A model generated the notes under the pieces. It was not told the DNA's origin, searched no databases, and saw only the letters and a list, made by a program, of their open reading frames with translations. Below, in pieces: positions 44,352 through 54,189 of a DNA stretch of 59,941 nt. Source of the DNA: Desulfococcaceae bacterium HSG9 (GTDB lineage Bacteria > Desulfobacterota > Desulfobacteria > Desulfobacterales > JAUCGF01); NCBI GenBank assembly GCA_030378005.1, contig JAUCGF010000099.1, positions 1 through 59,941 on the forward strand, read 5' to 3'. The position numbers and the translations under genes were made by a program. How positions within the stretch are numbered: the stretch's first letter is position 1; each line of letters begins with the position of its first letter.

Positions 44352-47300
44352 TTACAAATTAACACACTGATAAATTTCTTGCAAGATATTTTTAGCTTGA
44401 ATCATCAGACCTTTCAAATTCTTTTGGGCCAATTGCGCTTTGAAAATATGATCCGTAGTGAATTTGCATTTTCTGTCTGCACGACTGACCAGTTCGATAA
44501 TTCCTAACGGATTTTTTTGATGCGCTTCAGAAAAACTGAGTACAAGCCATCCTTCAGTCAAATCCAGTCGTTTTACACCGGCTCTGATCGCTAATACTTT
44601 TAACATGATTTTCATCAGCAGATTGGATGCTTCGACAGGCAATGGTCCGAAACGATCTTGCAGTTCACTTTTAAATTCGGCGATCTTATATAACGTCTTC
44701 ATCCTGGCCAGGCGTCGGTAGGCCGTAAGGCGTTGATCGATATCGGGAATATAAGTTTCTGGCAGCAGACACGCCATAAACACATTGATTTCCGGTTCAA
44801 GGTCTTCCTGAATCGGTTCTCCCTTTAATTCTGCCACCGCATTTTCCATCAGTTTGAGGAACATATCATAGCCCACAGCCGCAATATGCCCGGATTGGGA
44901 CGCCCCCAGAATAGAACCGCCGCCTCTGATTTTCAGGTCGCTCATGGCGATTTGAAAGCCGGAGCCAAGATCGCTGTATTCCATCAGCACTTTTAAGCGT
45001 TTCTGGGCGTCTCGCGTTAAAATCGATTCATGGGGAATAAACAGATAGGCGTAAGCCTGCTCTTCAGCCCTTCCTACACGTCCGCGCAATTGATACATCT
45101 GCGCCAGCCCGAAGCGATCCGCACGATTGATCAAAATCGTATTGGCATTGGGGATGTCAAGGCCGGATTCCACAATCGTCGTACACACCAACATATCAAT
45201 CTCTTTATGGATAAAGCGCAGCATCACTTTTTCCAACTCTTTTTCGGACAAACGGCCATGGGCGACATCAAGCCGCACTTCAGGCGTTATTTTTTGTAAC
45301 TTTTCAGCAATCGTCCAAATACTGTGAATGTTATTATGAATAAAGAATATCTGTCCCTTGCGCTTTAACTCTTTGCGAATGGCACTGGCAATGATGGCGT
45401 CATCAAATTCCGAAATATAGGTGATAATGGCCTGACGTTGTTCAGGCGGCGTGGAGATAATGCTGATATCACGAACACCCATCAAAGACATGTGGAGCGT
45501 GCGGGGAATGGGGGTGGCGGTCAAAGCCAAAACATCAACCGTGCTTTTAAATTTTTTGAGCTTCTCTTTATGCGTAACCCCAAATCGCTGCTCTTCATCC
45601 AGCACAAGCAGTCCGAGGTCGTTAAAAACTACATCTTTTTGAATCAGCCGATGAGTGCCAATCACAATATCAGTTGTTCCATTTTTAAGGCTTGCTAAAA
45701 TTTCGCGTTGCTCTTTAAGTGTGCGGAAACGGCTCAGACAGACAACCTTAACAGGATAGCGCTCAAAACGCTCGGCAAAAGTGGCATAGTGTTGTTCCGC
45801 CAGAACCGTTGTGGGAACCAACATCGCGGCCTGTTTATTATCATTCACCGCTTTAAATGCCGCACGCAGTGCCACTTCGGTTTTGCCATAGCCAACATCA
45901 CCGCAAATCAAACGGTCCATTGGCGTCGATTTTTCCATATCATTGAGTACATCGTTAATCGCTTTTTGCTGGTCGGCGGTTTCTTCATACGGAAAGCCAT
46001 GCTCAAACTCTGAATAATTTCTATCCGACGGGCTAAAGCGCCATCCCTTGTTAATTCTTCGTTTGGCGTACAATTTAAGCAGGTCGTTGGCGATTTGCGC
46101 TACCGACTCTTTGACACGTTTTTTGATTCGCTCCCATGATTTACCGCCCATTTTATCAAGCACGGGGGCAACACCGTCCACACCCATATATTTGCTGACC
46201 ATGCTGATACGATCCACAGGCAGATAGAGTTTATCATTATTCCGGTAGCTGATTAAAAGAAAATCATGCGCGGCACCGGTAAGTGTCAGTTTGGTCAGCC
46301 CTCCGTATTGCCCGATGCCATGCTCAGCGTGAACAACCAGATCGCCTGTTTTCATATCTCCGAAAGTGATTAATTCAGTATGCACCCGTCGGGAAACCGT
46401 TTTACGGCGTTTTCGTCTGACACCGAAAATTTCTTCTTCGGTGATTATCACCAATGATTCCAGAGGCCACACAAAACCGGATGACACTTGGCCGGTGCAA
46501 ATATACACAATCTCCGGATTTAAAACCCGATTCATGCTTAATTCACCAAAACCGTTACTCACTTTCATTGAAAGGCTGTAAGGCGTCAGCATTGATTTCA
46601 GACTGTCAGCGCGTGATTTGGATCCACACGCCAAATATACAGTGAATCTGTTTTCCTGATATTCCCGTATTTTTTTGACAAGGGGTTTGAAAAGTTCTTG
46701 GTTTTCTCTGTAATTATGCGCTCGTGTGCTTAACGCTGTATTATCTTGCACATTGAAATCAAAGGAATCTTCAAGCATACTTGGGTCGCCGCTTGACACA
46801 GCCAAGGCATGAAAACTCAGAGGGCGCAAGGAATTCAGCATCTTTTGGGCTTCAGGCCATTTCAGATACAAATCCTGAGGCGGTACGCAAAGCCTTCCGT
46901 CATTACGCGCGGTGATAAAATTTTTAGTCGCTTGCTCCCATTCCTTGTCAGCAGCACTAGCGATATTACGTGGTTCTGATAAAACCAAAAGCGTATTGTC
47001 CGGCAAATAATCGGACAAAATATCCAATTTGTCGTAAAGCAGGGAAATTAACCCCTCAATGCCTTGAAACAATCCTTCTTTTTTAATACGTTCAATGATT
47101 TCACGCACCTTATCGCCGCTCAGATCAAGTTCGGCGGCCTGTTTTTTGACCCGGCGAATAAAACGCTCCAAGTTGTTTCTTTTCAAAATCGCCTCACGCG
47201 CCGGAACAATAACAGCCTCTTGATAATCCCCCTTTTTGCGTTGTGTGGTCACCGAAAAAAAACGTAACGATTCTACCAAATCGCCAAAAAATTCAATCCG

Positions 47301-47882
47301 CAGCGGATGTTTATAAAGAGGCGAAAATACATCCAAAATACCGCCGCGCACACAGTAATCCCCCGGTTCCTCAACAATAGCTGCGCGTGTATAGCCGCCT
47401 TCGACCAATTTTCTGATCAACTGATCCCGGTCTGTCTCTTCACCCGCCATGATCAGTTCAGAATATTGCTGCATGATCTTTTTAGGTACCATCTTTTGCA
47501 TAAACGCACTTATTGATGTTACCAAAATCGGTGGACGCACATCTTCGGTTAGCTGGTGTAGAATTCGAATCCGACGGGCGGCAGTTTCGCTGTGATAGGC
47601 TAGCTGTTTAAATGGCAGTATATTATAAGGTGGAAATACACATACCGGCGAGGCCCCGCTCGGAAGGAAAAATTCGAGATTTTCCTTCAATCTTTCAGCG
47701 TCTTTGGGTGTTGCGGTAATGACAGTTAGAGGTCTTTTGTGTTTTTGATAAATTTTAGAGACCAGATAGGCGCTTTCAGAACCGCTTATACCGGTACAGT
47801 GCAATGCACCGGAACGCCCGTAAATATGGCCGATCATTGTATCTGTCGTTGTTTCAGAAAATTCAGTTTCAGCTTCGATCAT
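44352..47882 (-). CDS. mfd: Transcription-repair coupling factor Mfd
   Basis: 1176 residues, full length. The UvrB-like N-terminal region, the RNA-polymerase-interacting CarD-like domain (GDLVVHAEHGIGQYGGL), the RecG-like translocase with Walker A GDVGYGKTEVALRAAF and the box LVLDEEQRFGV, the TRG-like motif near RAEEQAYAYLF, and a C-terminal TRCF domain are all visible. Mfd displaces stalled RNA polymerase and recruits UvrA. It is the first gene of the minus-strand block, divergent from mutY. Confidence 0.97.
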   Translation of the reverse strand: MIEAETEFSETTTDTMIGHIYGRSGALHCTGISGSESAYLVSKIYQKHKRPLTVITATPKDAERLKENLEFFLPSGASPVCVFPPYNILPFKQLAYHSETAARRIRILHQLTEDVRPPILVTSISAFMQKMVPKKIMQQYSELIMAGEETDRDQLIRKLVEGGYTRAAIVEEPGDYCVRGGILDVFSPLYKHPLRIEFFGDLVESLRFFSVTTQRKKGDYQEAVIVPAREAILKRNNLERFIRRVKKQAAELDLSGDKVREIIERIKKEGLFQGIEGLISLLYDKLDILSDYLPDNTLLVLSEPRNIASAADKEWEQATKNFITARNDGRLCVPPQDLYLKWPEAQKMLNSLRPLSFHALAVSSGDPSMLEDSFDFNVQDNTALSTRAHNYRENQELFKPLVKKIREYQENRFTVYLACGSKSRADSLKSMLTPYSLSMKVSNGFGELSMNRVLNPEIVYICTGQVSSGFVWPLESLVIITEEEIFGVRRKRRKTVSRRVHTELITFGDMKTGDLVVHAEHGIGQYGGLTKLTLTGAAHDFLLISYRNNDKLYLPVDRISMVSKYMGVDGVAPVLDKMGGKSWERIKKRVKESVAQIANDLLKLYAKRRINKGWRFSPSDRNYSEFEHGFPYEETADQQKAINDVLNDMEKSTPMDRLICGDVGYGKTEVALRAAFKAVNDNKQAAMLVPTTVLAEQHYATFAERFERYPVKVVCLSRFRTLKEQREILASLKNGTTDIVIGTHRLIQKDVVFNDLGLLVLDEEQRFGVTHKEKLKKFKSTVDVLALTATPIPRTLHMSLMGVRDISIISTPPEQRQAIITYISEFDDAIIASAIRKELKRKGQIFFIHNNIHSIWTIAEKLQKITPEVRLDVAHGRLSEKELEKVMLRFIHKEIDMLVCTTIVESGLDIPNANTILINRADRFGLAQMYQLRGRVGRAEEQAYAYLFIPHESILTRDAQKRLKVLMEYSDLGSGFQIAMSDLKIRGGGSILGASQSGHIAAVGYDMFLKLMENAVAELKGEPIQEDLEPEINVFMACLLPETYIPDIDQRLTAYRRLARMKTLYKIAEFKSELQDRFGPLPVEASNLLMKIMLKVLAIRAGVKRLDLTEGWLVLSFSEAHQKNPLGIIELVSRADRKCKFTTDHIFKAQLAQKNLKGLMIQAKNILQEIYQCVNL

Positions 47883-48201
47883 TTTTAAGTTTCGATTTAT
47901 ATTATTTTGATTTCAGTTATATCATCAGGATTGATTCATCAATTTTCCCATCATCAAAAAATAGCTTTTATCATATATCTCAGTTGCGTCAAGAATCTTT
48001 AACTTCCATTACCGGAACTCCTTTTGCCCTTGAATGAAGAACATTCTTTTTTTTAATCAATAGATATGTTATCCACAGGGGAATATGTTCCCAACCATGT
48101 GTGAAACGTGAATTCACGCATCACGTTTCAAAAATCACAATTGGGGAGGTTATTTTGTCCCTGTTCCTTACGGGCAAAACGCGCATACATGGGATAAAAG
48201 G
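47883..48201. other. Divergent mfd/mutY intergenic region
   Basis: 319 bases. It contains a dispersed repeat at 48101-48163 and a single TTATCCACA DnaA-type box at 48069-48077. One box alone does not support an origin. Confidence 0.5.
48101..48163. repeat. Dispersed repeat GTGAAACGTGA family, copy 1
   Basis: Starts GTGAAACGTGAATTCACGCA, continues CACGTTTCAAAAATC and ends with a conserved AATTGGGGAGGTTATTTTGT. Closely related copies lie at 53869-53946 and 56337-56390. Confidence 0.75.
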
Positions 48202-49305
48202 TTGAAAGTGCCCAAAAAGTCAATTTTAAAATCAGTTACACAATTTCAGACCGCATTATCTGACTGGTACCGGCAACATCATCGCAAGCTTCCCTGGCGT
48301 GAAACCGCTTGCCCGTATCAAATATGGGTTTCCGAAGTGATGTTGCAACAAACGCAGGTTAAAACGGTGTTGCGCTATTATCATCCTTTTCTGGCCGCCT
48401 TTCCAGATGTCGGCCACTTAGCCCGAACTGATACACAAGCGGTGCTGAAGGCTTGGGAAGGTCTGGGATATTATGCACGAGCGCGTAATTTCCATCGGGC
48501 CGCGCAAATTGTATGCGACCGACATAACGGTCTGGTTCCTTCAAATCCTGCCGATTTTCAAAAACTGCCGGGGGTCGGGGACTATATCGCCGCCGCGGTT
48601 CAAAGCATCGTGTTTAACCGGCCTCTCGCTGTTGCGGATGGTAACGTTAAACGCGTTCTGGCCCGTCTGAACCAAATGCCGAATCCGGTCAATCAAGCCT
48701 CTTCTTATCGACACTTCAAAGCGATTGCAACCCAATTACTGGACACAACTCAGCCCGGACAATTTAACCAAGCCATGATGGAATTGGGCGCCACGGTTTG
48801 CAGACCGCAAAAACCGGATTGCGACAATTGCCCGGTTCAATCTTTTTGTCAGGTATTTGAAAACAACAGGGTTGACAAATATCCTCGGCGAACACCTTCC
48901 AAACCGATTCCTGAATACCATATTGCAGTAGGGGTGGTATCGCACAATGGCCGACTGTTGATCACCCGAAGAGCCGATCACGGTCTGTTAGGCGGGTTGT
49001 GGGAATTTCCCGGCGGCAAAGTCTGCAAACATGAAACGGCTGAAAACGCTTGTATCCGCGAAATTCGAGAAGAGGTGAACCTTGAAGTGAAAATTCTGTC
49101 TTATATCACCCAGGTAAAACATGCTTACACCCATTTTAAAATTGTGATGGATGTTTTTCATTGCCTTTATCTTAGCGGCAAGGTTAAATTAAACAGCCCT
49201 GTCGATTATAAATGGATAACATCAGATGAAATCAGCAATTATCCTTTTCCCAAAGCCAACCATAAATTTATCAGGCGCATATTTATACCGCTTTTGACTT
49301 TTTAG
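48202..49305 (+). CDS. mutY: A/G-specific adenine glycosylase MutY
   Basis: 367 residues from a TTG (a GTG two codons later is possible; no strong ribosome site). Catalytic E45 in EVMLQQTQV, the helix-hairpin-helix LPGVGDYIAAAV, catalytic D146 in VADGNVKRVL, and the 4Fe-4S ligands in CRPQKPDCDNCPVQSFC are all present. The C-terminal third is a NUDIX-like domain (GGLWEFPGGKVCKHETA, then REIREEVNLEV) that recognises 8-oxoG. MutY removes adenine opposite 8-oxoguanine. Confidence 0.95.
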   Translation: MKVPKKSILKSVTQFQTALSDWYRQHHRKLPWRETACPYQIWVSEVMLQQTQVKTVLRYYHPFLAAFPDVGHLARTDTQAVLKAWEGLGYYARARNFHRAAQIVCDRHNGLVPSNPADFQKLPGVGDYIAAAVQSIVFNRPLAVADGNVKRVLARLNQMPNPVNQASSYRHFKAIATQLLDTTQPGQFNQAMMELGATVCRPQKPDCDNCPVQSFCQVFENNRVDKYPRRTPSKPIPEYHIAVGVVSHNGRLLITRRADHGLLGGLWEFPGGKVCKHETAENACIREIREEVNLEVKILSYITQVKHAYTHFKIVMDVFHCLYLSGKVKLNSPVDYKWITSDEISNYPFPKANHKFIRRIFIPLLTF

Positions 49306-49352
49306 CCAGTTTTTTAGCGGTCTTTCTCATGCGTCTTTATACAAAAAAATTG

Positions 49353-49397
49353 ATTGTCAAGATTTTTCTTTCGGAGGTGTTCAGATAGTTTTTGTAG
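49353..49397. repeat. Diverged repeat shared with 5203-5245
   Basis: The core CAAGATTTTTCTTTCGGAGG followed by TGTT and TTTTTGTA matches the sequence at 5203-5245 with a few differences. Confidence 0.45.
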
Positions 49398-49459
49398 GGT
49401 TAAACCTTACCGATTAATCGTATTTATGGCTAATTTTTTTAAAAAGTTATAACTTTCCT

Positions 49460-49681
49460 TTGAAGCGCGTAAAATCATTATCCAAAGATGGCAACGTTTA
49501 TGTAGGTTATCCGAAGGTGAATATTAATCCTGAGAATACGAAACAAGTCTTATTGCAGTTTGCAATCAGTAACGGGACAAGGCATATCCAATTTTTGTAT
49601 TCAAGTTTTTCCCCTCAGAATTTTTTTCAAACTGTGGATTTGGGATTGCCGCAAATCATTGTATTTGATATGTCTAAATAA
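49460..49681 (+). pseudogene. Short open frame, possible gene remnant
   Basis: 73 codons from a TTG without a ribosome site. The protein-like sequence DGNVYVGYPKVNINPENTKQ suggests a remnant, but no family is recognised. The surrounding 442 bases between mutY and the TAXI gene hold no other gene. Confidence 0.3.
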
Positions 49682-49747
49682 TATGTAGCGGTAGTGGGGA
49701 ATTGTTTTCGTGCCTTAAAAAGCCTTAACTTTTAAAGGAGGAATAAA

Positions 49748-50728
49748 ATGAAGAAAGTTTTTTTAGCTTTAATCTCTGTTATTGTTCTATTTTCCATATT
49801 TTTATTTTCAGCCCTGGTATGCGCTAAAACCACATTTATCACGATTGGAACGGGCGGATTAACAGGTGTATATTATCCTACAGGCGGTGCTATAGCCAAA
49901 ATTGTCAATAAACAAAGAAAAGAGTACGGGATCAGATGCACCGTTAAATCGACTGACGGTTCCGTATATAATGCAAATGCCGTAATCAAGGGGGAACTTG
50001 ATTTCGGCATTGTTCAGTCAGACAGGCAGCACCAGGCATTCAAAGGAATTGCCGATTGGAAAAACAAAGGCCCCCAGAAAAATCTCAGGGCGGTATTCAG
50101 TATTTATTATGAATCATGCAGTCTCATGGCGGCCGTTGATACGGGCATTAATTCCTTGGAGGATTTAAAAGGTAAACGGGTCTGCCTCGGAAATTACGGT
50201 TCAGGACATTTGGGAAATTCATCGGACGTGTTGAAATCTATCGGGATCAATCCGGATACAGATATAATCGCCCGATATATCGAACCGGTACAGGCTCCGG
50301 GACTTCTACAGGACGGTAAAATTGATGCTTTCTTTTATACTGTCGGGCATCCCAGCGGTGCGTTAAAAGAAGCTGCGGCCGGGGCCCGAAAAGTGAAATT
50401 CATTCCGATAACAGGTGGGGAAATCAATAAACTGGTTGAAGAGCGGCCTTACTATTCCAAGATGGTAATTCCGATTAATTATTATCCCGGTGTCGAAAAT
50501 ACGCATGATGTACCGACATTCGGTGTGTGCGCGACATTAGTCACATCTTCAAAAATCTCTGACAAAGTCGTTTATGCAGTCACCAAAACTATTTTTAATG
50601 ATCTCGAAGCATTTAAAAAACTACATCCGGCTTATGCCTTAATCACCAAGGCTGGCATGCTCAAATGTTTATCCGCACCCATTCATCCCGGTGCTATGAA
50701 ATATTACCGAGAGGCCGGTCTTAAATAA
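49748..50728 (+). CDS. TAXI-family TRAP-type solute-binding protein
   Basis: 326 residues after an ideal AAAGGAGG site. A signal peptide ends near ALVCA. The mature start TFITIGTGGLTGVYYPTGGA is the family hallmark, and GELDFGIVQSD, LEDLKGKRVCLGNYGSGH and the IDAFFYTVGHPSGA region follow the family order. TAXI proteins deliver substrates such as glutamate or glutarate-like acids to fused TRAP membrane subunits. None is encoded here, so the transporter must be elsewhere or the protein has a sensory role. Confidence 0.93.
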   Translation: MKKVFLALISVIVLFSIFLFSALVCAKTTFITIGTGGLTGVYYPTGGAIAKIVNKQRKEYGIRCTVKSTDGSVYNANAVIKGELDFGIVQSDRQHQAFKGIADWKNKGPQKNLRAVFSIYYESCSLMAAVDTGINSLEDLKGKRVCLGNYGSGHLGNSSDVLKSIGINPDTDIIARYIEPVQAPGLLQDGKIDAFFYTVGHPSGALKEAAAGARKVKFIPITGGEINKLVEERPYYSKMVIPINYYPGVENTHDVPTFGVCATLVTSSKISDKVVYAVTKTIFNDLEAFKKLHPAYALITKAGMLKCLSAPIHPGAMKYYREAGLK

Positions 50729-50740
50729 ATGCCTATTTTT

Positions 50741-50775
50741 CAGGAAATCAGATTTTTGAAAAACCTGATTTCCTG
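50741..50775. repeat. Short palindromic repeat, family GAAAnCnG
   Basis: Hairpin CAGGAAATCAGATTTTT / AAAACCTGATTTCCTG directly after the TAXI gene, the fourth member of the family seen at 658, 1643 and 1717. Confidence 0.7.
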
Positions 50776-50812
50776 AAGATTTTGATACATGAAAATATAT
50801 GTCCAGGTACTT

Positions 50813-50883
50813 AGAGCCTGTTTGAAAAATTTTAAATCCGCTGCAAAAACGTGAGGACAAGGGCGGATTTCCAAACAGGCTCT
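50813..50883. repeat. Inverted-repeat element with 12-bp arms
   Basis: Arms AGAGCCTGTTTG and CAAACAGGCTCT, with an inner pair AAATCCG / CGGATTT, enclose about 47 bases just before the RecQ-like gene. Confidence 0.65.
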
Positions 50884-50897
50884 TATAGATTAGCCAA

Positions 50898-53879
50898 ATG
50901 GATTATCATCAGAAGGAACATCGAAATAGAGAATTGACTCCAGAGCAAATTTTGCGCACCTATTTCGGGTACGCCTCTTTCCGGGAGCATCAGAAAGAGA
51001 TCATTCATCATATTGTCGAAGGCGGGGATGCCTTTGTGCTGATGCCTACCGGAAGCGGAAAATCGCTCTGTTATCAAATTCCGGGGATGCTTCGCAAAGG
51101 CGTCGGCATAGTGGTTTCGCCGTTGATTGCACTGATGCAGGATCAGACCGATGCGTTGCGACAGATGGACATCCGGGCCGATTATCTGAATTCTTCCTTG
51201 AGCCTTGAACAGATTCGTGCAACGGAACAGCGCGTTCTTGAAGGGCATACCGATCTGCTCTATGTAGCGCCCGAACGTCTGATGACAACGGCCTTTCAAC
51301 ATTTTTTGAAACATATTCCCATAGCTCTGTTTGCCATTGACGAAGCTCACTGTATTTCACAATGGGGGCATGATTTTCGCCCTGAATATCTTCAGCTTGC
51401 CCTTCTTATCGAAGAATTCCCCAACGTGCCGCGCATTGCCTTAACGGCCACGGCTGATTCGATAACCCGTAAGGAAATTCTGGAAAAACTTCGATTGACG
51501 CAGGCCCGGCAGTTTGTTTCCAGTTTTGACCGCCCGAATATCTGTTACCGTGTTGATCCCCGGCAAAGCGGGATTAAACAACTCATCGCTTTTCTCAGAA
51601 CCGAGCATCAAGGCGATTCGGGATTGGTTTACTGTCTGACACGTAAAAATACCGAAAGTATCGCCGGCCAGCTTAACAAAATGGGATTCAATGCTCTGCC
51701 TTACCATGCAGGTATGAGCCAGGAGATGCGAGCGGAACATCAACGCCGGTTTCTACGGGAAGAAAAGGTGATTATCGTTGCCACAATCGCTTTTGGGATG
51801 GGCATTGACAAGCCGGATGTCCGCTTTGTTGTACATCTCGGAATGCCCAAGACGATTGAAGCCTACTATCAGGAAACCGGCCGCGCCGGGCGAGACGGTC
51901 AGCCTTCTGACGCCTTGATGCTTTACAATCTTGCGGATGTGGTTATGATGCGCAAAATCATGGCTGAATCCGGCGGTGACGAACAGTTCAAAATGATTCA
52001 ACACCAGAAATCAGAAGCCATGCTCGGATTTTGCGAGAGCATCCGGTGCCGTCGTCAGATGCTGCTTGATTATTTCGGCGAGGAATTGCAGAACACCTGC
52101 GGCAATTGCGATGTTTGCCAGGGCAAGGTCGAAACATACGACGGAACCGTGATTGCCCAGAAAGCACTTTCTTGTGTTTATCGCACCGGACAACGTTTCG
52201 GGGCTGGTCATTTGAGCGATGTGCTGATCGGCAAAGCTACTGAAAAGATTCAGCGCTGCCGCCATGATCGCGTATCCACTTTTGGCATCGGCAAGGAACT
52301 TTCGCACAATGAATGGAAGGCTGTTTACCGTTATCTGGCAGCGTCCGGTTTTATCTGCACCGACATCAACATGAAGGGCGGATTTTATCTTGCGCCTCAA
52401 AGCCGTCCGGTGTTACAGGGCGAACAGACTGTTTGGTTGCGTAAGGAACCGGCCCCCGTAAAACTCGTTCGGAAGATTCCTAAGCTCAAAGTTCGCAAGC
52501 TGACTTTTGATGAACCGGTTCTGGTGGAGCTTTGGGAAAAACTGCGGATGCTACGTTTAGAAATCGCTACGGAAGCAAATGTGCCGCCTTATGTGGTTTT
52601 TCACGATACCACATTGAGCGAAATTGTCCGAAACCTTCCGATTTCGCCGAATGAGATGGGCGCATTACATGGCATGGGTGAAAAAAAGATGGAACGCTAT
52701 GGTGATGCCTTTTTGGCGATTATTTGTGAACATGTCCAGGAGCACAATCTTAACTCGCCGGAACGTCAGGAAAAAATAGAGGTGCCGCCAAATCCTGATC
52801 TCAATCATGATCCGGCACCTGAACCATCAAATGGCCTTGTCACCTCTTTATCTCCAACTGTTTTTGAAACTCACAGGCTTCTTCAGGAAGGTAAAACCCC
52901 TGAAGAGATCGCCACAGAGCGTGAATTAAAAGCAACCACGATATACAACCACATTGCAGACCTGATAGAATGTAATCTGCTGTCGGCTGACGAAGTGATC
53001 ACTTTGCAACCGGATGAAGTGCGTGAAATCGAAGATGCTCTGCGAGCGTTGCCCGAAGAACAGCAAAATGCGCTCAAACCGGTATTCGACAAATTCAACG
53101 GAAAATATGATTATGAGCTTATCCGCTGTATCCGTTCGGGGTTATGGGCAACATCCGATGTTGTCAGTTCCCAACCGCAAGCCAAGCCTCCGAAATCATC
53201 CATTCAGCTAATCTGCCTGGCCGTTTCCCGTAAATATGCCAAATACTGTGTGGCCGGCAAAGAACTCCGCGGGAATCACATCGGAAATTGGGTTCGGCCG
53301 GTCAGTAGCTTTGAAACCGGAGAACTCGCCATTGAAAATATCCTTCTGCCAGATGAAAAGCTGCCAGTTCTGCTTGATATTATCTCAATTCCGCTTGACA
53401 AACCTACTCCGGCCACTTATCAGTCTGAAAATTTTATGATAAACAAAAACGGATCATGGTTAAAAAACGGTGTTTTCGCGCTGTCCGAACTGTCTGATCT
53501 CTGTGACACGCCGGATAGTCTTTGGATAAACGGATACAGCAGCGTCGGTATCGGCGTGAATGACAGAATACCGCAGGAAAAAGCCGAGACGGAACTATCC
53601 TCATCTTTGCTTTTTATCCGGCCCGAAAACTTGCGTATTATTGTCCTGGAAACAGAATTACGTAAGCGAATCCGTGCTGAATTCACATTTAACAGCGTTT
53701 TCTACCAATTACCAGTTACCGATCCGGCTATTGACAGCATCTATCTGAGAAAAAAGGCAGGAGTTTACCCGGTCAATGTGGAAACGTATTGCACACTGAG
53801 TATCGGTGAGCCTTTTTATGGGTATTGTTACAAGTTGGTTGCAGGAATATTTCAGACATCTGTCATCTGTGAAACGTGA
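50898..53879 (+). CDS. RecQ-type DNA helicase with HRDC, HTH and C-terminal dual-OB-like extension
   Basis: 993 residues, much longer than ordinary RecQ (about 600-730). Residues about 15-345 form the helicase core: K55 in LMPTGSGKSLCYQ, D148 in IDEAHCISQWGHDFRP, motif VI QETGRAGRDGQ. The RecQ zinc site (CRRQMLLDYFGE with CGNCDVC), winged helix and HRDC domain (about 545-615) follow. A linker and a helix-turn-helix like the RecQ C-terminal HTH (TPEEIATERELKATTIYNHI) precede about 230 extra residues (about 755-985) starting IQLICLAVSRKYAKYCVAGK with NWVRPVS. This tail resembles the dual-OB domain (DuOB) family by memory, not by search. The start codon has no clear ribosome site. The stop codon lies in a dispersed repeat. 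Confidence 0.9.
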   Translation: MDYHQKEHRNRELTPEQILRTYFGYASFREHQKEIIHHIVEGGDAFVLMPTGSGKSLCYQIPGMLRKGVGIVVSPLIALMQDQTDALRQMDIRADYLNSSLSLEQIRATEQRVLEGHTDLLYVAPERLMTTAFQHFLKHIPIALFAIDEAHCISQWGHDFRPEYLQLALLIEEFPNVPRIALTATADSITRKEILEKLRLTQARQFVSSFDRPNICYRVDPRQSGIKQLIAFLRTEHQGDSGLVYCLTRKNTESIAGQLNKMGFNALPYHAGMSQEMRAEHQRRFLREEKVIIVATIAFGMGIDKPDVRFVVHLGMPKTIEAYYQETGRAGRDGQPSDALMLYNLADVVMMRKIMAESGGDEQFKMIQHQKSEAMLGFCESIRCRRQMLLDYFGEELQNTCGNCDVCQGKVETYDGTVIAQKALSCVYRTGQRFGAGHLSDVLIGKATEKIQRCRHDRVSTFGIGKELSHNEWKAVYRYLAASGFICTDINMKGGFYLAPQSRPVLQGEQTVWLRKEPAPVKLVRKIPKLKVRKLTFDEPVLVELWEKLRMLRLEIATEANVPPYVVFHDTTLSEIVRNLPISPNEMGALHGMGEKKMERYGDAFLAIICEHVQEHNLNSPERQEKIEVPPNPDLNHDPAPEPSNGLVTSLSPTVFETHRLLQEGKTPEEIATERELKATTIYNHIADLIECNLLSADEVITLQPDEVREIEDALRALPEEQQNALKPVFDKFNGKYDYELIRCIRSGLWATSDVVSSQPQAKPPKSSIQLICLAVSRKYAKYCVAGKELRGNHIGNWVRPVSSFETGELAIENILLPDEKLPVLLDIISIPLDKPTPATYQSENFMINKNGSWLKNGVFALSELSDLCDTPDSLWINGYSSVGIGVNDRIPQEKAETELSSSLLFIRPENLRIIVLETELRKRIRAEFTFNSVFYQLPVTDPAIDSIYLRKKAGVYPVNVETYCTLSIGEPFYGYCYKLVAGIFQTSVICET

Positions 53880-53946
53880 TTCGTGAAACATGAATTCACG
53901 CATCATGTTTCAAAAATCGCAATTGGGGCGGTTATTCTGTCCCCGA
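53869..53946. repeat. Dispersed repeat GTGAAACGTGA family, copy 2
   Basis: GTGAAACGTGAT, then AATTCACGCATCATGTTTC and AATTGGGGCGGTTATTCTGT, matching copy 1. It provides the last two codons and the stop of the RecQ-like gene, so the original 3' end of that gene may have been replaced. Confidence 0.75.
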
Positions 53947-53972
53947 TCTTTATTCGCTTTTTATCTTCCACC

Positions 53973-54000
53973 TTTGAAATTATTTAGGTGACGATCTATA
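53973..54000. repeat. 28-bp motif, left copy
   Basis: TTTGAAATTATTT - 3 variable bases - TGACGATCTATA, identical in 25 of 28 positions and in the same orientation to 59306-59333. Both copies border gene fragments. Confidence 0.7.
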
Positions 54001-54057
54001 GTAGCATGATTTTAACGACTATCTTGAATTACACACCATCTTGTTTCATAACGAGTC

Positions 54058-54130
54058 GGCAGATTTTTATTGACCGGAATTATCGCAGGCCCTTATGTTC
54101 TTGGCATGATTTCCAGCGAAGCCGTACTGT
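54058..54130 (+). pseudogene. Fragment of a CPA2-type cation/proton antiporter
   Basis: In one frame the sequence reads RFLLTGIIAGPYVLGMISS, the characteristic early membrane segment of KefB/CPA2 antiporters. Nothing before or after continues the family. The frame runs into the kinase gene that follows, which makes a false upstream start at 54070 attractive to gene callers. Confidence 0.6.
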
Positions 54131-54189
54131 CTACCATGCAGGGGCAATGGTGGCAATATTATCTGAAGACTGAAAAGAGAGAAATCATA

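Noticed and set aside
48069..48077. DnaA box (TTATCCACA) between mfd and mutY as an origin
   Set aside because: Only one box, no AT-rich unwinding cluster and no dnaA, dnaN or gidA nearby.
54070..54189. N-terminal extension of the Cache kinase
   Set aside because: The extension is an antiporter fragment; the ATG at 54190 is followed by a normal kinase leader and first membrane span.
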